From positions 346,591 through 410,590 of the forward strand of contig QKWP01000117.1 in assembly GCA_003550325.1 (NCBI GenBank): a stretch of 64,000 nt of DNA. Direction: 5' to 3'. Origin of the DNA: Gigaspora rosea (taxonomy: Eukaryota; Glomeromycota; Glomeromycetes; Diversisporales; Gigasporaceae). The notes beneath the pieces were generated by a model. The model did no database searches and was not told the origin of the DNA. It saw only the letters and a list, made by a program, of their open reading frames with translations. A program made the position numbers and the translations under genes. Shown here piece by piece: positions 25,498 through 36,851 of this stretch. Numbering within the stretch: the stretch's first letter is position 1; the number at the start of each line of letters is the position of its first letter.

Positions 25498-25878
25498 TAG
25501 TGTTGAAAATTTCAGACTCAAACACTGTTCTCATGAGAACAGTATAATAACTACATGTGTTCTCAAACAATTTGTTACTGAACAGTATAATAACTACATG
25601 TGTTCTCAAACAATTTGTTACTGTTCTCACTAAAAAAAAAAAAAAAAAACCAAAAAAAAAAAAAATCACAATATTGAAATCATATCTATAAAAAAATCTA
25701 TGAAAATTAAATATAAATTTTTATTAGTTTTGGTTTGCTATAAATTATATTATATACTTATGCGAACATTACTGTTCTCAAAAAGTTTTTTAATAGTAAA
25801 TAGTAAAAAATTTATACTGTTCTCAAATTTATAATAGTGTTCTCATAAGAACTCTGAGAACACTAATTTCCAACACTG
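25498..25878. mobile_element. 381-bp hAT-like MITE
   Basis: Inverted ends YAGTGTTGRAAATT are flanked by an 8-base duplication TCTCCAAC/CCTCCAAC (25490-25497 and 25879-25886, seven of eight identical). Inside are repeated GTTCTCA motifs, an AGAACAGTATAATAACTACA direct duplication and a long A-run at about 25631. It has no ORF of its own. Confidence 0.82.
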
Positions 25879-26049
25879 CCTCCAACCTCTGCAATGCATA
25901 GATTTTGTAGTCCCAGACTTATATATGCACCTCTATAAATGCACGCATATAATCTTTGACCAATTAAAATACTTGATGACCATGTGATTTTAATATTATT
26001 TTATTATATCCGCAGATTTTTGAAATTTATTATTAAAAATTTCAAAAAT

Positions 26050-26395
26050 CTTTAACAGCGAATAACTTTTGTTCCACTGGTACGTTTTTGATAAAACAAC
26101 TACCAAAATGTTCACATTAATGAGACGATTCTAATAAACCCAAAATTATTAAAATCCAATTACCGAATCCAGAGATTGTTAACAATTTGTGTTACTTAGA
26201 GCATTTAAGGATTGAAAAAACCAATCTTTAAATATCTGAGTGACACAAATTGTTAACGATCTCTGGTTCCAGTGATTGGATTTAGCAATTTTGGGTTCAT
26301 TAGAATCGTCTCATCAATGTGAACATTTTGGTAGCTGTTTTATAAAAAACAGACCAGTAGAACAAAAGTTATTCACTGTTAAATATTTTTGGAAT
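26050..26395. repeat. palindromic module (inverted pair)
   Basis: About 165 bases starting AATAACTTTTGTTCCACTGG and including CTACCAAAATGTTCACA, GATTCTAATAA and AACAATTTGTGTTACT are followed by their inverted copy. The same module occurs twice in the MITE at 32467. Confidence 0.8.
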
Positions 26396-29300
26396 TTTTT
26401 TTATATATTTTTATAAATGCACACCCTCTATAAATGCGCACTCATGCCTGGTCCTAACGGAATGCACTTAGGGAGGTCTGACTATATTTATGAAAATTAT
26501 TGCGAATCAACAAAATATAATTTGTGCAGATATTATTGGGCCATATTAAAGAGGATTTGTAACCAGAAGATTAATACAGGATGCGGCCATGGATATATTA
26601 ATGGTATTGAGAAACCAAACAGATCAGTCCAAATACTACTGGCTTCTTTTGGTAGATCAGCAAAAAGCCTTCGACAGTGTCAATCATGGGTACTTAAAAA
26701 TGTTTTTAAACAGGATAAACTTTGATAAAAAATTTGTTAATATCGTTAATGCATTATTTTCATCTTAAAAGCATACATTACGAACTCAGGTTTGCTCTAA
26801 GAACCATTTAAAGTAGAAAAAGGAGTCTGTCAGGGGGACCCATTGTCCCCACTTTTGTACACACTAGCAATAGACCATTATTGAAACATATATATGAGAA
26901 AATCTATGATATTGAGATTAAGAATCAATGTTTCAAAATTGCGGTGTATGCAGATGATTTGATCATAGGCATTGGTTCTTAAAGTGATTGGCTTGATTTA
27001 TTGGAGATAATTAAGACATATGAAGCTGCATCTAATGCAAGAGTAAACAGATCTAAGAAATGCTAATACCACTTACAGTGATGGCACAGGGTCATAACTT
27101 GACCAGTGAATGCAATTTTAGGAAAGTAACAAAAGATGAACCGATATCTATACTTGGCTATAAAGTGGATAGTAAAGGAAATCCAATAAAACATTTATGG
27201 GAGGATTTAGCTCACAAGATACAAAATAAAATTAATACTATAGCAAATAGAAATTTGTCATTGAAAGGTAGAATATTAGTAGCAAAATCACTATTTATTT
27301 CAAAATATGGTATCTAGCATATCTTACCTCTTCCAAAAGAAAACAGCTATATGTGTTCAATAACATGATTATGGATTGGGTCAAAATTAAGTCGAGAATG
27401 CTTCCACGCTATTCAATTTTTCAATAGGGGTATGACCAAGGAGGCTTGGTGGCTCTGATTTTGAAGGATATTTTGGATGCAAAATTGGTCTCAGTGTAAA
27501 TAAAGTTAATAATGGATAATAGTTTCTGGGCAAAAGTAGAAAGAGCAATAGTCACTAAAAATTTACAGAGTAGAAGAAATATAACAATTAAGGAGGCTCT
27601 AAATAACAGTTCAAATACAACCAAAGGATGGACAGAGAGATGGAAGCCATATATGCAAGCATGGAATTGGTTAGAGGGTAAAGTACTAGAAGAAGAAAAT
27701 GGACCTTGGGACCCTAGTGATCTTGAAATAGAAAATCAATATGGTAATTTTTCAATAAAAAAAGCTAAAGAATACCTATGTTCTAAAGTCAATGTTTCTG
27801 CTAGCCAAACAGATCATATAGGATGGATTAAAGAAAAGTGGACTATTAATAGAAAGAAGGATATAGTTTGGAAGCTAAAACTTAGAGCACTTCCTTTAGA
27901 GTATCGACTAGTACATATTAATCAGGAAGAAAATGGGGAATGTTCTGCATGTACTGGAGAAATACAAACCCCATTACACTTCGCCCTGGAGTGTAAAATT
28001 AGTAAAATGATATAGTCCGAAGCATACAAACATCTGATAATATCAAATGAGAATGGACCCCCGAAGTCATAGGATGAAATTTTTTCTGCTATGAACATTG
28101 AAGAGCCCGCCAAATATAAAGCAGCTATATGACTGCATATTACCTGTCTATATGAGATCTGGTGTTGGTACGCCCAGGTCAGATAGAGACAGAAATGGAT
28201 ACCAGAATCGATACTATCTAATATAGTCCAGATGAGAATTAGTAAGGAGTTAAAGGTTCTGAAAGCTTTACAAAAGGAGGGACATAACAGTTTAATGAAG
28301 GTAATAAAGTATCTTTATCTGAACTTTCTCAGATAGATTTTAGGGCAGATAAGAAGGGCTTGACCCGGAATAAAGATGTAAATAGTTCAATAGTCTATAT
28401 TTATTATAATATAATTTTGTATTAGGTGTCAATCAGTAAATTATTAATAAAGTACGCCTACATGGCGTCCTCTTCAGAGGTTTGTTAAAAAAAAAACCTC
28501 TATATAAGCACAACAATAAAAAAATTACTAAGGCCCAACTATGTGATTATAAAGTAGGAAGACTGTATCAGCTATCTTGGTTTAGGTAAAGGCAGATTTG
28601 CAACTGTTCATTATGCTACATGGTATAATAAAGTCAACATACAACTAGACTTGTTGCGTTTAAATTACTTCATAATTCAAATGAAGAATTTATAAAAAAA
28701 GCAATCTTTATATTTAATATTTTTTTATTAATTATATAGAAAATAATTATTGTCCGGAGTGAAGTGGAGGACACTGTTTTTATATCTGCATTTGATACAC
28801 AAGATCACATGAATTATGTCTGTTCATTTCCAGGTTTTTGATTGGCTACAAATCATGATTATCTGATTGATCTTTTATGCTCCAGACATACAATGTTATG
28901 CATTGCCTAGTTTATATTTACATTAATAATATAAAATACATTCTATTCTAATAATAAGTTAAAAAGCATACTATGATATTGACTTTAAAGATCCAATTTT
29001 TTAAAATGTGCTAGTATATCAAATGACATAGTTTCAAAAGATTGCTTACACAAAAATATACAAACTATAGCGCAGGTGGATTGGAAAGATAAATTAAATT
29101 TGCTACAATGCATTGCATCAGATTTTCAGATAATTCATTCTCATGATCATATTTATCTAGATTTGCATAATGGAAATATATTACAAAAGGACTTGAAAAG
29201 TGCATAGATTGCAGATTTAGGACTTTCAATAAATCAAATTCTAATAGAGTTTGTGGATTTTACCACACATTTCTCCTGAAGCTTTGACATCTGACATTTA

Positions 29301-29708
29301 TTTATTTGGTATAATCATGTGAGAAATTTTATATGGAAAGCCAGTATTCTACATTCAAAAACCTGAATGTCGCAACTTTGTTTTTCAGTGGGTTGTAATG
29401 ATTTAAGGCCTGTTGCTAATGAAAAAGCACCACAATGTTACGTAAACCTTATGGAAAATGCTAGAACAAATATTCAGATAATCGTCCATTTGCAAAAGAT
29501 CTTGTAAATTTTTGAGAAATGACAAAGTGTTGAAAGTTTTTTGTTAGAACTAATGAGTCCAAAACAGTACTTGAGAATATCGAAGAATTGTACTATGAGT
29601 AAACGATCAAAGGTGGGAGTAAGTTCATCAACACGCGAGAAATTACAAAATAGTTATCTGAGATGACTTTACTCAGCAAGGAAATTGAACTTCTCAATAT
29701 TCCTGATT

Positions 29709-30703
29709 ACAGTCGTCCCTCTCTATAATCACCAAGTCTGTCGCACCCTATTTTGGTAATTGTAAGGAGGTGTGACTATAAATAAAATACCTCATTATAG
29801 TCATCTATAGGCGAAATGTGGCATGCTTCCATCTAAAACATTTTTTCTTACTAATTTAACGACACATGGCCACTAATTAAAAGTTGTAGAGTTCGTCGAG
29901 ATGCATCTAACGGTAGTTAGATCATTCAAATCGGCCTAGTGGATAGCGAGTTATCGTCAAAAAACGATTGGCCGACTATATAAAATCTCTATGTAACAAT
30001 ATTTGTTTACATAAGAGATTTTATATAGTCGGCCAATCGTTTTCGACGATATCTCACTATCCACTAGGTCAATTTGGACGATCTAACCACCGTTAGATGC
30101 GTCTCGACGAGCTCTACAACTTTCAATTAGTGGGCATGTGTCGTTAACTTAGTAATGAAAAAAGTTTTAGATGGAAGCACTCCACATTTCGCCTATAGTG
30201 ATTTTCATATGTAATCTCTGTCACGGATTTTTATATAGTCAGCCAATCGTTTTTCGACGATAACTCGCCATCCACTGGGCCAATTTGGATGATCTAACCA
30301 CCGTTAGATGCGTCTCAACGAGCTCTACAACTTTTAATTAGTGGACATGTATCGTTAATTTAGTAAAGAAAAAAATTTTAGATGGAAGAACTCCACATTT
30401 CGCCCATAGGATCACTCTCCAGTTGACAGGAGGCTTATCAATTAATAGATAATTTTAAATATACGTGACTATGAAAATTGGCCAATCAGATTATATAATC
30501 CATATTTAGTTAAAAATTGGTGACTATAATAAGGGTTTTTTATTAATAAAATTGTTAAAAAATCAAATTTTCATGATGATAGTTATTATAAGCGATTTGT
30601 GACTAAAATGAGGTTTTTTTACTATGTTTGAGTCTGTCGTGCAAAATTGGGTGCTTAAATAGAGATGTGACTATATGGGTGTGACTATAGGAAGGTCTGA
30701 CTG
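29709..30703. mobile_element. 995-bp Tc1/mariner-like MITE
   Basis: Left end CAGTCGTCCCTCTCTATAAT and right end CTATAGGAAGGTCTGACTG are inverted repeats with TA on both sides (29707-29708, 30704-30705). The subterminal parts repeat GTGTGACTATA. Its interior holds three copies of a palindromic module. Confidence 0.8.
29815..30415. repeat. three copies of a ~175-bp module, first pair inverted
   Basis: The module contains GGCCAATTTGGATGATCTAA, CGTTAGATGCGTCTC and GAGCTCTACAACTTTTAATT, bounded by TATATAGTCGGCCAATCG on one side and a CACATTTCGCC-type end on the other. Copies lie at about 29815-29990 (inverted), 30005-30195 and 30225-30415, with a fourth inside the MITE at 37812. Confidence 0.8.
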
Positions 30704-30753
30704 TACTCTTGATAGTCTTTTAAAAAGATTTTATGTACTGTATGCAATTTTTT

Positions 30754-33700
30754 CAATTTTTTTTTTAAAAGCAAGGTCCATTCCCTCTTCCAATTTTATT
30801 AATAATTTATAAATTCATTATACAATTACTATGTTAAGGAAAAAGAGACTAGAGCTACTTTACTCCCAACCTGAGCTTTGCCAAGACAGGTTATGGACCT
30901 TCTCAGTCATAGTTTTCAATTGCATCAAACTTCTCGTTGGACTCTATAAAGAGTTTTTTCCATTTCGTGTACTTTCTCTGAGCATTTTTGATGGTTTCTT
31001 TTCCATGTGTTGGTTCTATCGGAATGTTGTCTTTATTAAAGTTCCCAACTTCTTTTTCTTGAAGGTTGTTAATCACTTCTCTACTGGGTATCCATATTTT
31101 TTCATAGATCTTTTCCATAAGGTTGGCCGTAAAATCTTTTTTGTAATTCTTTTTCCCATTTTTACTTCCAGGTATGATATTTTCTTTCGAGATAATACAT
31201 GGAGTGACTTCTGTTTTTCTTAACCATTCAATGTATTTTCTTATTTCTTCTTCTCATATATTTCTTTGTACTTCTTTCCCTTCTTTAGATTCTTCGTAAA
31301 CTTCATAATCGCTTGTTTCTGAATATGCGTTTTCTTGACACCACATCCAGTGTACTTGGTTTTCATATTCTTTTCAGCACCTTGGACACGTTGAACCTTT
31401 CTCTTTCTTAATATCCCTGTAATACATATTTAGTAGCGTTGGAAGTTCATTTATCATCATTTTTACCTTAAAAGATTTCATTATTGAAGCTTTAGTCGAT
31501 GCATATCTTGCTAATGGTCTACTTTCGATATTTAAACTGTTGTATGTCATTTTCCAGTCTATTTCTATCTTTTTCTTTAACTTTTCAATTCTGTTTTGGC
31601 TACTCCATTCCGAAATTATTTTTTCTTTGATTAATTGTTTTATAAATCTTTTCAGATTACAGTACACAGGTTTTCTCTCAAATTTTATTAAATACATATT
31701 TGTTGTAATCTTTCCTCCTTCGATATCCATTATCCATTTTCTTGTTTCTTGTTCTTGCTTATCTTCTCTTCATATACAATATTGATTCTCAATCTTTTCA
31801 TTTTCATTATTCTTCTTATTATTTCCGTAAATTGATCTAGGTTTTCTTTCAACTTAAAGTTTTTTCTGCTCGTATAACCTTTCTTTCTATTTCTTTTTTA
31901 AGACCTTTTATGTTGGTTTTAATCCTTACTTCTTCTTTGTCTTTACTTAGTAATAAGGTTAGTGCTATTCCAGTTAAGGCTGTCTTTATCTTCGTAGGCC
32001 AACTTTCTACCTTCAACTCTATCGTTTCTTGGCTGGGTTTTATCTGTACCAATATCGCTATACCTTCGGCTTTATTCTCACTTTTCTTTCTCTCAACAAT
32101 TTCATATTTTTCTTCTGCTCCCAAGCCAGAGATTTTGATCTTTTTCCATAATTCATCTCTAATGTTCATGAATATTTTTGTCAAATTCCAAGAAGTTAGA
32201 AGTTTTTTCTCTATAAAAGGTTCTCTAGATATTATATTTGTTTCTTCTTTCTTTATTCTAAAAGTTCTCGTTATATTCTGATATTACTGTATATTTCTTT
32301 TTTTCCATTAACTATAACTGCTGACAGGAAATGTTAATGTATTTTTATTACTCCTGCGTTCGTTCTTGTAAATATATGTTCATCACATCCATTACACCTT
32401 TTGTTATTTTATTTCCTTTCTTATACCAATGTCTCATTGTTGCCAAATTGTCTTCCACTTTTCTTAGGGAGCTTCCAGAAATCAGCTAATTTTTTTTTAC
32501 TATGAGCCCACCTCATCCTACCCCACCCACCCACACCTGATACCCCAATTAGCCAATCATATTTTACGATTATTAAAAAGTTAAATATAACATTTAATAG
32601 TAAATAACTTTTGATCTACTGGACCAAATTTGATGATTCAACTACCAAAATGATCCTCTCAATGAGAGGATTCTAGCAGCCCAAAATTGTTAAAATCCAA
32701 TTACAGGATCCTGTGATCAGAATAGATTTGTGTTACTATAAAAGTTCTATAATTTATTAAATAATTATAACCCATTTATAGTAACACAAATTTATTTCGA
32801 TCTTAGGATCCTGTGATTGGGTTTTAACGATTTTGAGCTTGTTAGAATCCTCTTTTTGAGAGGATCATTTTGGTAGTAAAATTATCAAAATCGGCCCAGT
32901 AGATCAGAAGTTATTAACAATTAAAATTTAATATTTAATTGTTAATAACTTCTGATCTACTGGGTCGGTTTCGATGATTTTACTACCAAAATGATCCTAT
33001 CAATGAGAGGATTCTAACAAGCTCAAAATCGTTAAAATCCAATCACAGGATCCTAAGATCGAAATAAATTTGTGTTACTATAAATGGATTATAATTATTT
33101 AATAAATTATAGAACTTTTATAGTAAACATATCTATTTCGATCACAGGATCCTGTGATTGGATTTTAACAATTTTGGGCTCACTAGAATCCTCTCATTTA
33201 GAGGATCATTTTGATAGTCGAATCATCAAATTTGGCCCAGTAGATCAAAAGTTATTATTATTAAATATTATTATTAACTCTATAATTTTGGTCAAAAATA
33301 ATTTTGCAACTTTGGCCAGAATTATGAAATTTTGGCCGGAATTACACCTGATACTTCAGCTGACCCACCCACCCACCCAGAAATCAGCTGATTTCTGGAA
33401 GCTCCCTTACTTTTCCTATAAGTCCTACACTATTAGTTACCCATATATTCTCCTTTCGACTTCATTGGATATGCACCTTATTGTAAATAGGTTTGGGACT
33501 ATTAATTTCATTGATGGGTTTTCATTATTTGCAATTAGTGTACATATTGTCTCGAACCATCTCGGCTCTCTATCCTTAATTATTTTACCCAAGTTATGCG
33601 CTAAGCCTTTCCATATTACAAAATTTTTACATTCTTCGTCTAATAATTGTTCTATATATTTTAAATCATACTTGTTCATGCTTGTTTTGATGTCATTCCT

Positions 33701-34324
33701 TTTCTCCATCTTTTTTAGAATATAATTGATCAAAGTTCCTTTTTCTTTTAGAGGTTGTGGCCATGCTTTACGCTTATTTACTAATTTTATTTCAGTTTCA
33801 TACATTTCTGTTAGTATTGCTGCAGTTCTAGAGAAATTTTCTTCCTTAGGGAAAATTGGTTCCTCTTCTAGTATAGATATATTCATGTTGGCTGCATTTT
33901 GTAGTTCTTTAATATGATAAAAGCTGGCGTATTAACCAAATTCAAATTATTCATATCTTTTCATAATTGGTTAATGTGTTGTAAACATTGTATATCTCTC
34001 GTTTTTTTCATGCCGTATATATTATAGTGCTACAATAGTATATTAGGTGCTGTTCTTACAATTTTTGCTTTTTGTTTTATTCCTTTCATGATTTTCTTAT
34101 CTATACTCTCGCACATCGAATCTTTAATATATATATTTTGGCACCTATATGCTATTCTATTTAGTATCACACTATTGACTATGTATATATATTGTTTTTC
34201 TGTGATTCTACTTTTGTTAAGCCTGTCTATAGCTTCTTCCGCTTCTTTCTTTATTTTCTTGTTAATTTTGTCTTGATTCTTCTTTTCTTTAAACTAGCAT
34301 CCTAGATACCTGAAAGGTTTGTCT
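30754..34324 (-). mobile_element. 5'-truncated LINE, minus strand
   Basis: Flanked by a 15-base target duplication TGTATGCAATTTTTT (30739-30753 and 34325-34339). On the minus strand it begins in the RT thumb (PFRYLGC), continues through KKIKKEAEEAIDRL and ILNRIAYRCQNIYIKD, and reaches a C-terminal Cys motif (STCPRC, then VHWMWCQEN) near 31375-31340. It ends in an A-rich tail at about 30770. EN and RT catalytic motifs are absent because the 5' end is missing. Stops and frameshifts are frequent, and a PIF-like MITE interrupts it at 32467-33406. It differs from the LINE at 22051. Confidence 0.8.
32467..33406. mobile_element. 940-bp PIF/Harbinger-like MITE with nested palindromes
   Basis: Perfect 21-bp inverted ends begin GGGAGCTTCCAGAAATCAGC, with TTA duplicated at 32464-32466 and 33407-33409. 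The TWA-type target and GGG start fit PIF/Harbinger. The core (about 32600-33270) is four copies of one module in alternating orientation, a palindrome built of two palindromes, each with ACTACCAAAATGATCC, CTCTCAATGAGAGGATTC and ATTTGTGTTACTATA. Confidence 0.88.
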
Positions 34325-34436
34325 TGTATGCAATTTTTTTATTAGAAATTTTTTTAGGATAATTTCATTATTTTTTTTATTTTTTGAATGATTTAATATA
34401 AGTTTAACAATGAAAATAATTATGTTTTATTTTACC

Positions 34437-34925
34437 GGGGGCTACCAATGCATTGTGGACACTTTTTAAAATTTATACCAAGCTAAATAAATATAATATC
34501 AAGCTAAAAATTATATAAAAGTTTATTAAATCTAAGGCTTTTAAATAAAAAAAATTTATAAAATTCTATGCAGTAGTTTTAAAATAATTAAGATAATACA
34601 AAATTGTGTAATTTTATACTGGTACGAAGCTAAAAATTATTAAAATTATATTTTTATAGTAAAAATTAATTTTCTATTAAATAAACTATATTTTTAATTT
34701 TATAAGGTTATTTATTATAGCAAATTATATATAATTTGAAATTTTTATAATTTTTTAAAAAATTTTAAAAATGTTAAAAAAATATATAATTTGTTATATT
34801 AAATAATATTATTTAAAAAAAAATTAATTTATTAAATAAAAAAATTTATAATTTGTTATATTAAATAATATTATTTAAAAAAAAAAATTAATTTATTAAA
34901 TAAAAAAATTAAGTTTATATAGTAC
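34437..34925. repeat. dispersed AT-rich repeat, copy 1
   Basis: 34437-34660 is the inverted equivalent of 47720-47935: GGGGGCTACCAATGCATTGT, then GGACACTTTTTAAAA, CCAAGCTAAATAAATATAAT and CTATGCAGTAGT. The right part (34660-34925) is low-complexity A/T with a directly repeated AATTTGTTATATTAAATAAT block. The element end seems to be the GGGGGCTACC side. Confidence 0.7.
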
Positions 34926-34933
34926 TATATTTA

Positions 34934-35207
34934 GGGGACCGTTAAAGCCAGGTGCCTTTATATGTTTTTTTATTATTTAATTAAAATTAGGGTAAGGGTT
35001 AGTTAGGAGTTTAGGTTAGAATGTCTTATAGGTAAAATTGCCTTCCTGACATTTTTTATTAATGCTCCAAGACAGGTTTAGACACTCGTTTCTTGTATTT
35101 TTGGTGTTTTTTACTTTTTTTGTCTCGTCAGGCTGATCCGTGATGATCAAAATTTACAATTTGATTGGCTGTCAGTCACGTGATGGCACCTGGCTTTAAC
35201 GGATCCC
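34934..35207. mobile_element. 274-bp MITE with exact 8-bp target duplication
   Basis: Inverted ends GGGRNCCGTTAAAGCCAGGT(GCC) are flanked by TATATTTA on both sides (34926-34933 and 35208-35215). The 8-bp duplication suggests a hAT- or Merlin-type transposase source; the GGG start fits hAT poorly. It is non-coding. Confidence 0.85.
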
Positions 35208-35693
35208 TATATTTAGTCATTCTATTTATTATATAAGTTATCATATCGGGTGATTCTTAGAATACCCTAAAAATTATGGGGTTCAAAATAATATATACCC
35301 TAATTGTATACAGTAATGATCTGCATATATATTAATAGTTAAATAAAATATATACAGTATATCAGATATATCAGATATTAATAGTTAAATAAATAGCATT
35401 AGGCTTTTTTTTTTATTTGTTAATTTCGCCTTTTGGCCTGTTTTAGAGTCTTGTCATCATGTCATTTCTTTCTTCGTCATTGTCATTTTTGAAGATTTTA
35501 TTGTCAGGGGCGTATTCGTCTGCTCAATAGAAAGTTAATTAAGTTTTTTTTTATTATTTCTTACTAACATTTGGTTTGACTATTGTAGCTGTTGCCAATT
35601 TTGCCGTCACTTTTGGATTGCCTTTTCAAAATTCCGTTTTTTTAAATCGTCGAGTTTTCGAAATATTGTTGTTGGCGTTTTTTCAGGGTCATC

Positions 35694-36290
35694 ATGCCTT
35701 TTAGTATATTGTTACTGGTCTCTCGACGTATTGTTGCTAGTATTACACGAAAGCAGTGTGTATTACAAATTAGCTTTGGACGTAGCACTTTAGATTGGGA
35801 TGAACATTTTATTAGAGATTCAGAGCTTAATGATAGTTGGACGTTAAGCAAAGTATGATCATTAAAGAGTGTTGTAATTGTTTATTAACCCACAGCTTTT
35901 ATCTTCCTTCTTCTATGGCACTACTTCGTTCTTTACTAGCTATCTTCCATTTTATTAATTGTCTATATTTATACAATTCTACTCTACACCTGATTTAGAT
36001 ATAATCGAATATGAATTAAATAAATATACGATAAAGTATTACAACATATGTAGTATGGAATATTTCTGCCATGTGACTATAACAAATTTTTATTACCCAA
36101 AAATTACCACAACATTTGTCATGCTGGAGTCGTCGTTGTTTTTTCTTCAACCGGTTATCGTTGTAAATTATATGATAAGTACAAGCAAGCTGACCAAAGG
36201 GTTGTCCGCTCAAAATAATTTTCAGTTCCGAAGAACTAAAGAAAAATCAAATCACTCTCCAAAGAAGAGACGAAGTAAAAAGAAAAATTA
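35694..36290 (+). pseudogene. small Cys/His protein gene remnant
   Basis: Three consecutive pieces in different frames look like one gene. From ATG 35694 comes ITRKQCVLQ, STLDWDEHF and ELNDSWTLSK; then CCNCL near 35870; then LPKNYHNICHAG and VVFSSTGYRCKLYDKYKQ at about 36065-36200. A charged tail follows in a further frame. The paired Cys/His residues suggest a metal-binding fold. I recall similar uncharacterised proteins in Rhizophagus, without a known role. No clean GT-AG intron explains the frame changes, so I call it broken. Confidence 0.4.
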
Positions 36291-36851
36291 CTATTAGTTT
36301 AGAAAATAACGAAGTAGAAAAGAATTTTATCCACAATTTTGAAAGCAATTTTGTTGCAAATTTAGAGTTTTGGTATCTTTATTTTGTTTGGATTGTGTTT
36401 TGATATAGCGTAGTGAGCTATTTTGTTAAAATTAGCATTTTGGTATTGGATAGCTTATAGTTTAGACTGATGATGTTAATGTCTTGGGTTAGAGTGTTTG
36501 AGTTAGTGTTTGGATACAGTATAATGTCTTGTGGTTCAGTATAGGGTTAGGGTTTTAACAATTAGGATAAGAACTGTATTATGCTTGGTACGCGATTTCT
36601 AATAATAATTTTGTAATATTCGATAGTCTTTGATAAATTAAAGTGATTGAATCACATGGTCACGGGATCAATTAATTTATATCGTTATACATATCTTCAT
36701 TCTCTAACTTCTTTGAACAAACCTTTAATGATAATAAAACAAGTTATAGTATAATAAAGTTAAAATTGTTGATAGTTATACTATATTTCAAAACAATACA
36801 TATGTATTAGGGTTGTGCCCCAAACCTCTTTTTTGTAGTATGACTACTACA

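Larger units (their letters stand above)
25399..26484. mobile_element. Tc1/mariner-like MITE inside LINE ORF2
   Basis: Left end CAGTCTAAATGCACTC and right end GAGGTCTGACTA, with CTCCCTAAGTGCA/TGCACTTAGGGAG just inside, are inverted. A TA duplication lies at 25397-25398 and 26485-26486. Removing it rejoins ORF2 (RPIS to the DIIGPY region). It holds a hAT-like MITE at 25498 and a 340-bp palindrome at 26050-26395. Confidence 0.8.
23841..28015 (+). pseudogene. LINE ORF2 (EN-RT), broken and interrupted
   Basis: Starts at ATG 23841. The APE-type endonuclease begins with IKIATLNVKGLN and shows ILIQET (catalytic E), AGDFNVNL, DYIFID and SDHLLVEC. The reverse transcriptase shows NKAPGNDGF, SNWRPIS, then after the inner MITE DQQKAFDSVNHGYL (motif A), GVCQGDPLSPLLYTLAI (motif B), and AVYADDLIIG (catalytic YADD, motif C), followed by ILGYKV. 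The C-terminus has a Cys/His motif, CSACTGEIQTPLHFALEC. At least ten stops or frameshifts lie between the domains. The domain order is that of the L1 group. Confidence 0.85.
22051..28490 (+). mobile_element. full-length but decayed L1-like LINE
   Basis: A non-LTR retrotransposon flanked by an 11-base target duplication AAAAAACCTCT (22040-22050 and 28491-28501). It has a 5' UTR, ORF1 with a zinc knuckle, ORF2 with endonuclease and reverse transcriptase, and a short 3' UTR. The 3' end has the hairpin CCTCTTCAGAGG, then GTTTGTT and an A-run. Many stops and frameshifts make it inactive. An inner MITE at 25399-26484 interrupts ORF2. Confidence 0.88.
21939..28565. mobile_element. Tc1/mariner-like MITE (outer), interrupted by a LINE
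   Basis: The left end CAGTCCTCCCTCTTTATAAG (after TA at 21937-21938) and right end TTATAAAGTAGGAAGACTG (before TA at 28566-28567) are inverted repeats with a TA target duplication. Only about 110 bases of the left half and 64 of the right half are MITE; the LINE occupies 22051-28490. It has no transposase. Confidence 0.75.
21860..29560 (+). pseudogene. kinase pseudogene split by a 6.6-kb nest of transposons
   Basis: The left piece (21860-21938) encodes WIYNSEIDDLKN, matching EWQHNLEIEDKLKK of the kinase at 7085. The right piece starts at 28566 with TATCAGCTATCTTGG, the exact continuation (YQLSW), and runs as decayed kinase to about 29560. Remnants there include VAFKLL, HISPEALTSDIYLFGIIM and EILYGKPV, with many stops and frameshifts plus about 200 extra bases near 28745-28960. 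The insertion point is a TA dinucleotide within the codons for the YQLSW region. The copy is clearly dead. Confidence 0.8.

Noticed and set aside
31540..34276. Hydrophobic plus-strand ORFs resembling membrane proteins
   Set aside because: Phe/Ile/Leu-rich antisense of a purine-rich minus-strand LINE coding region.
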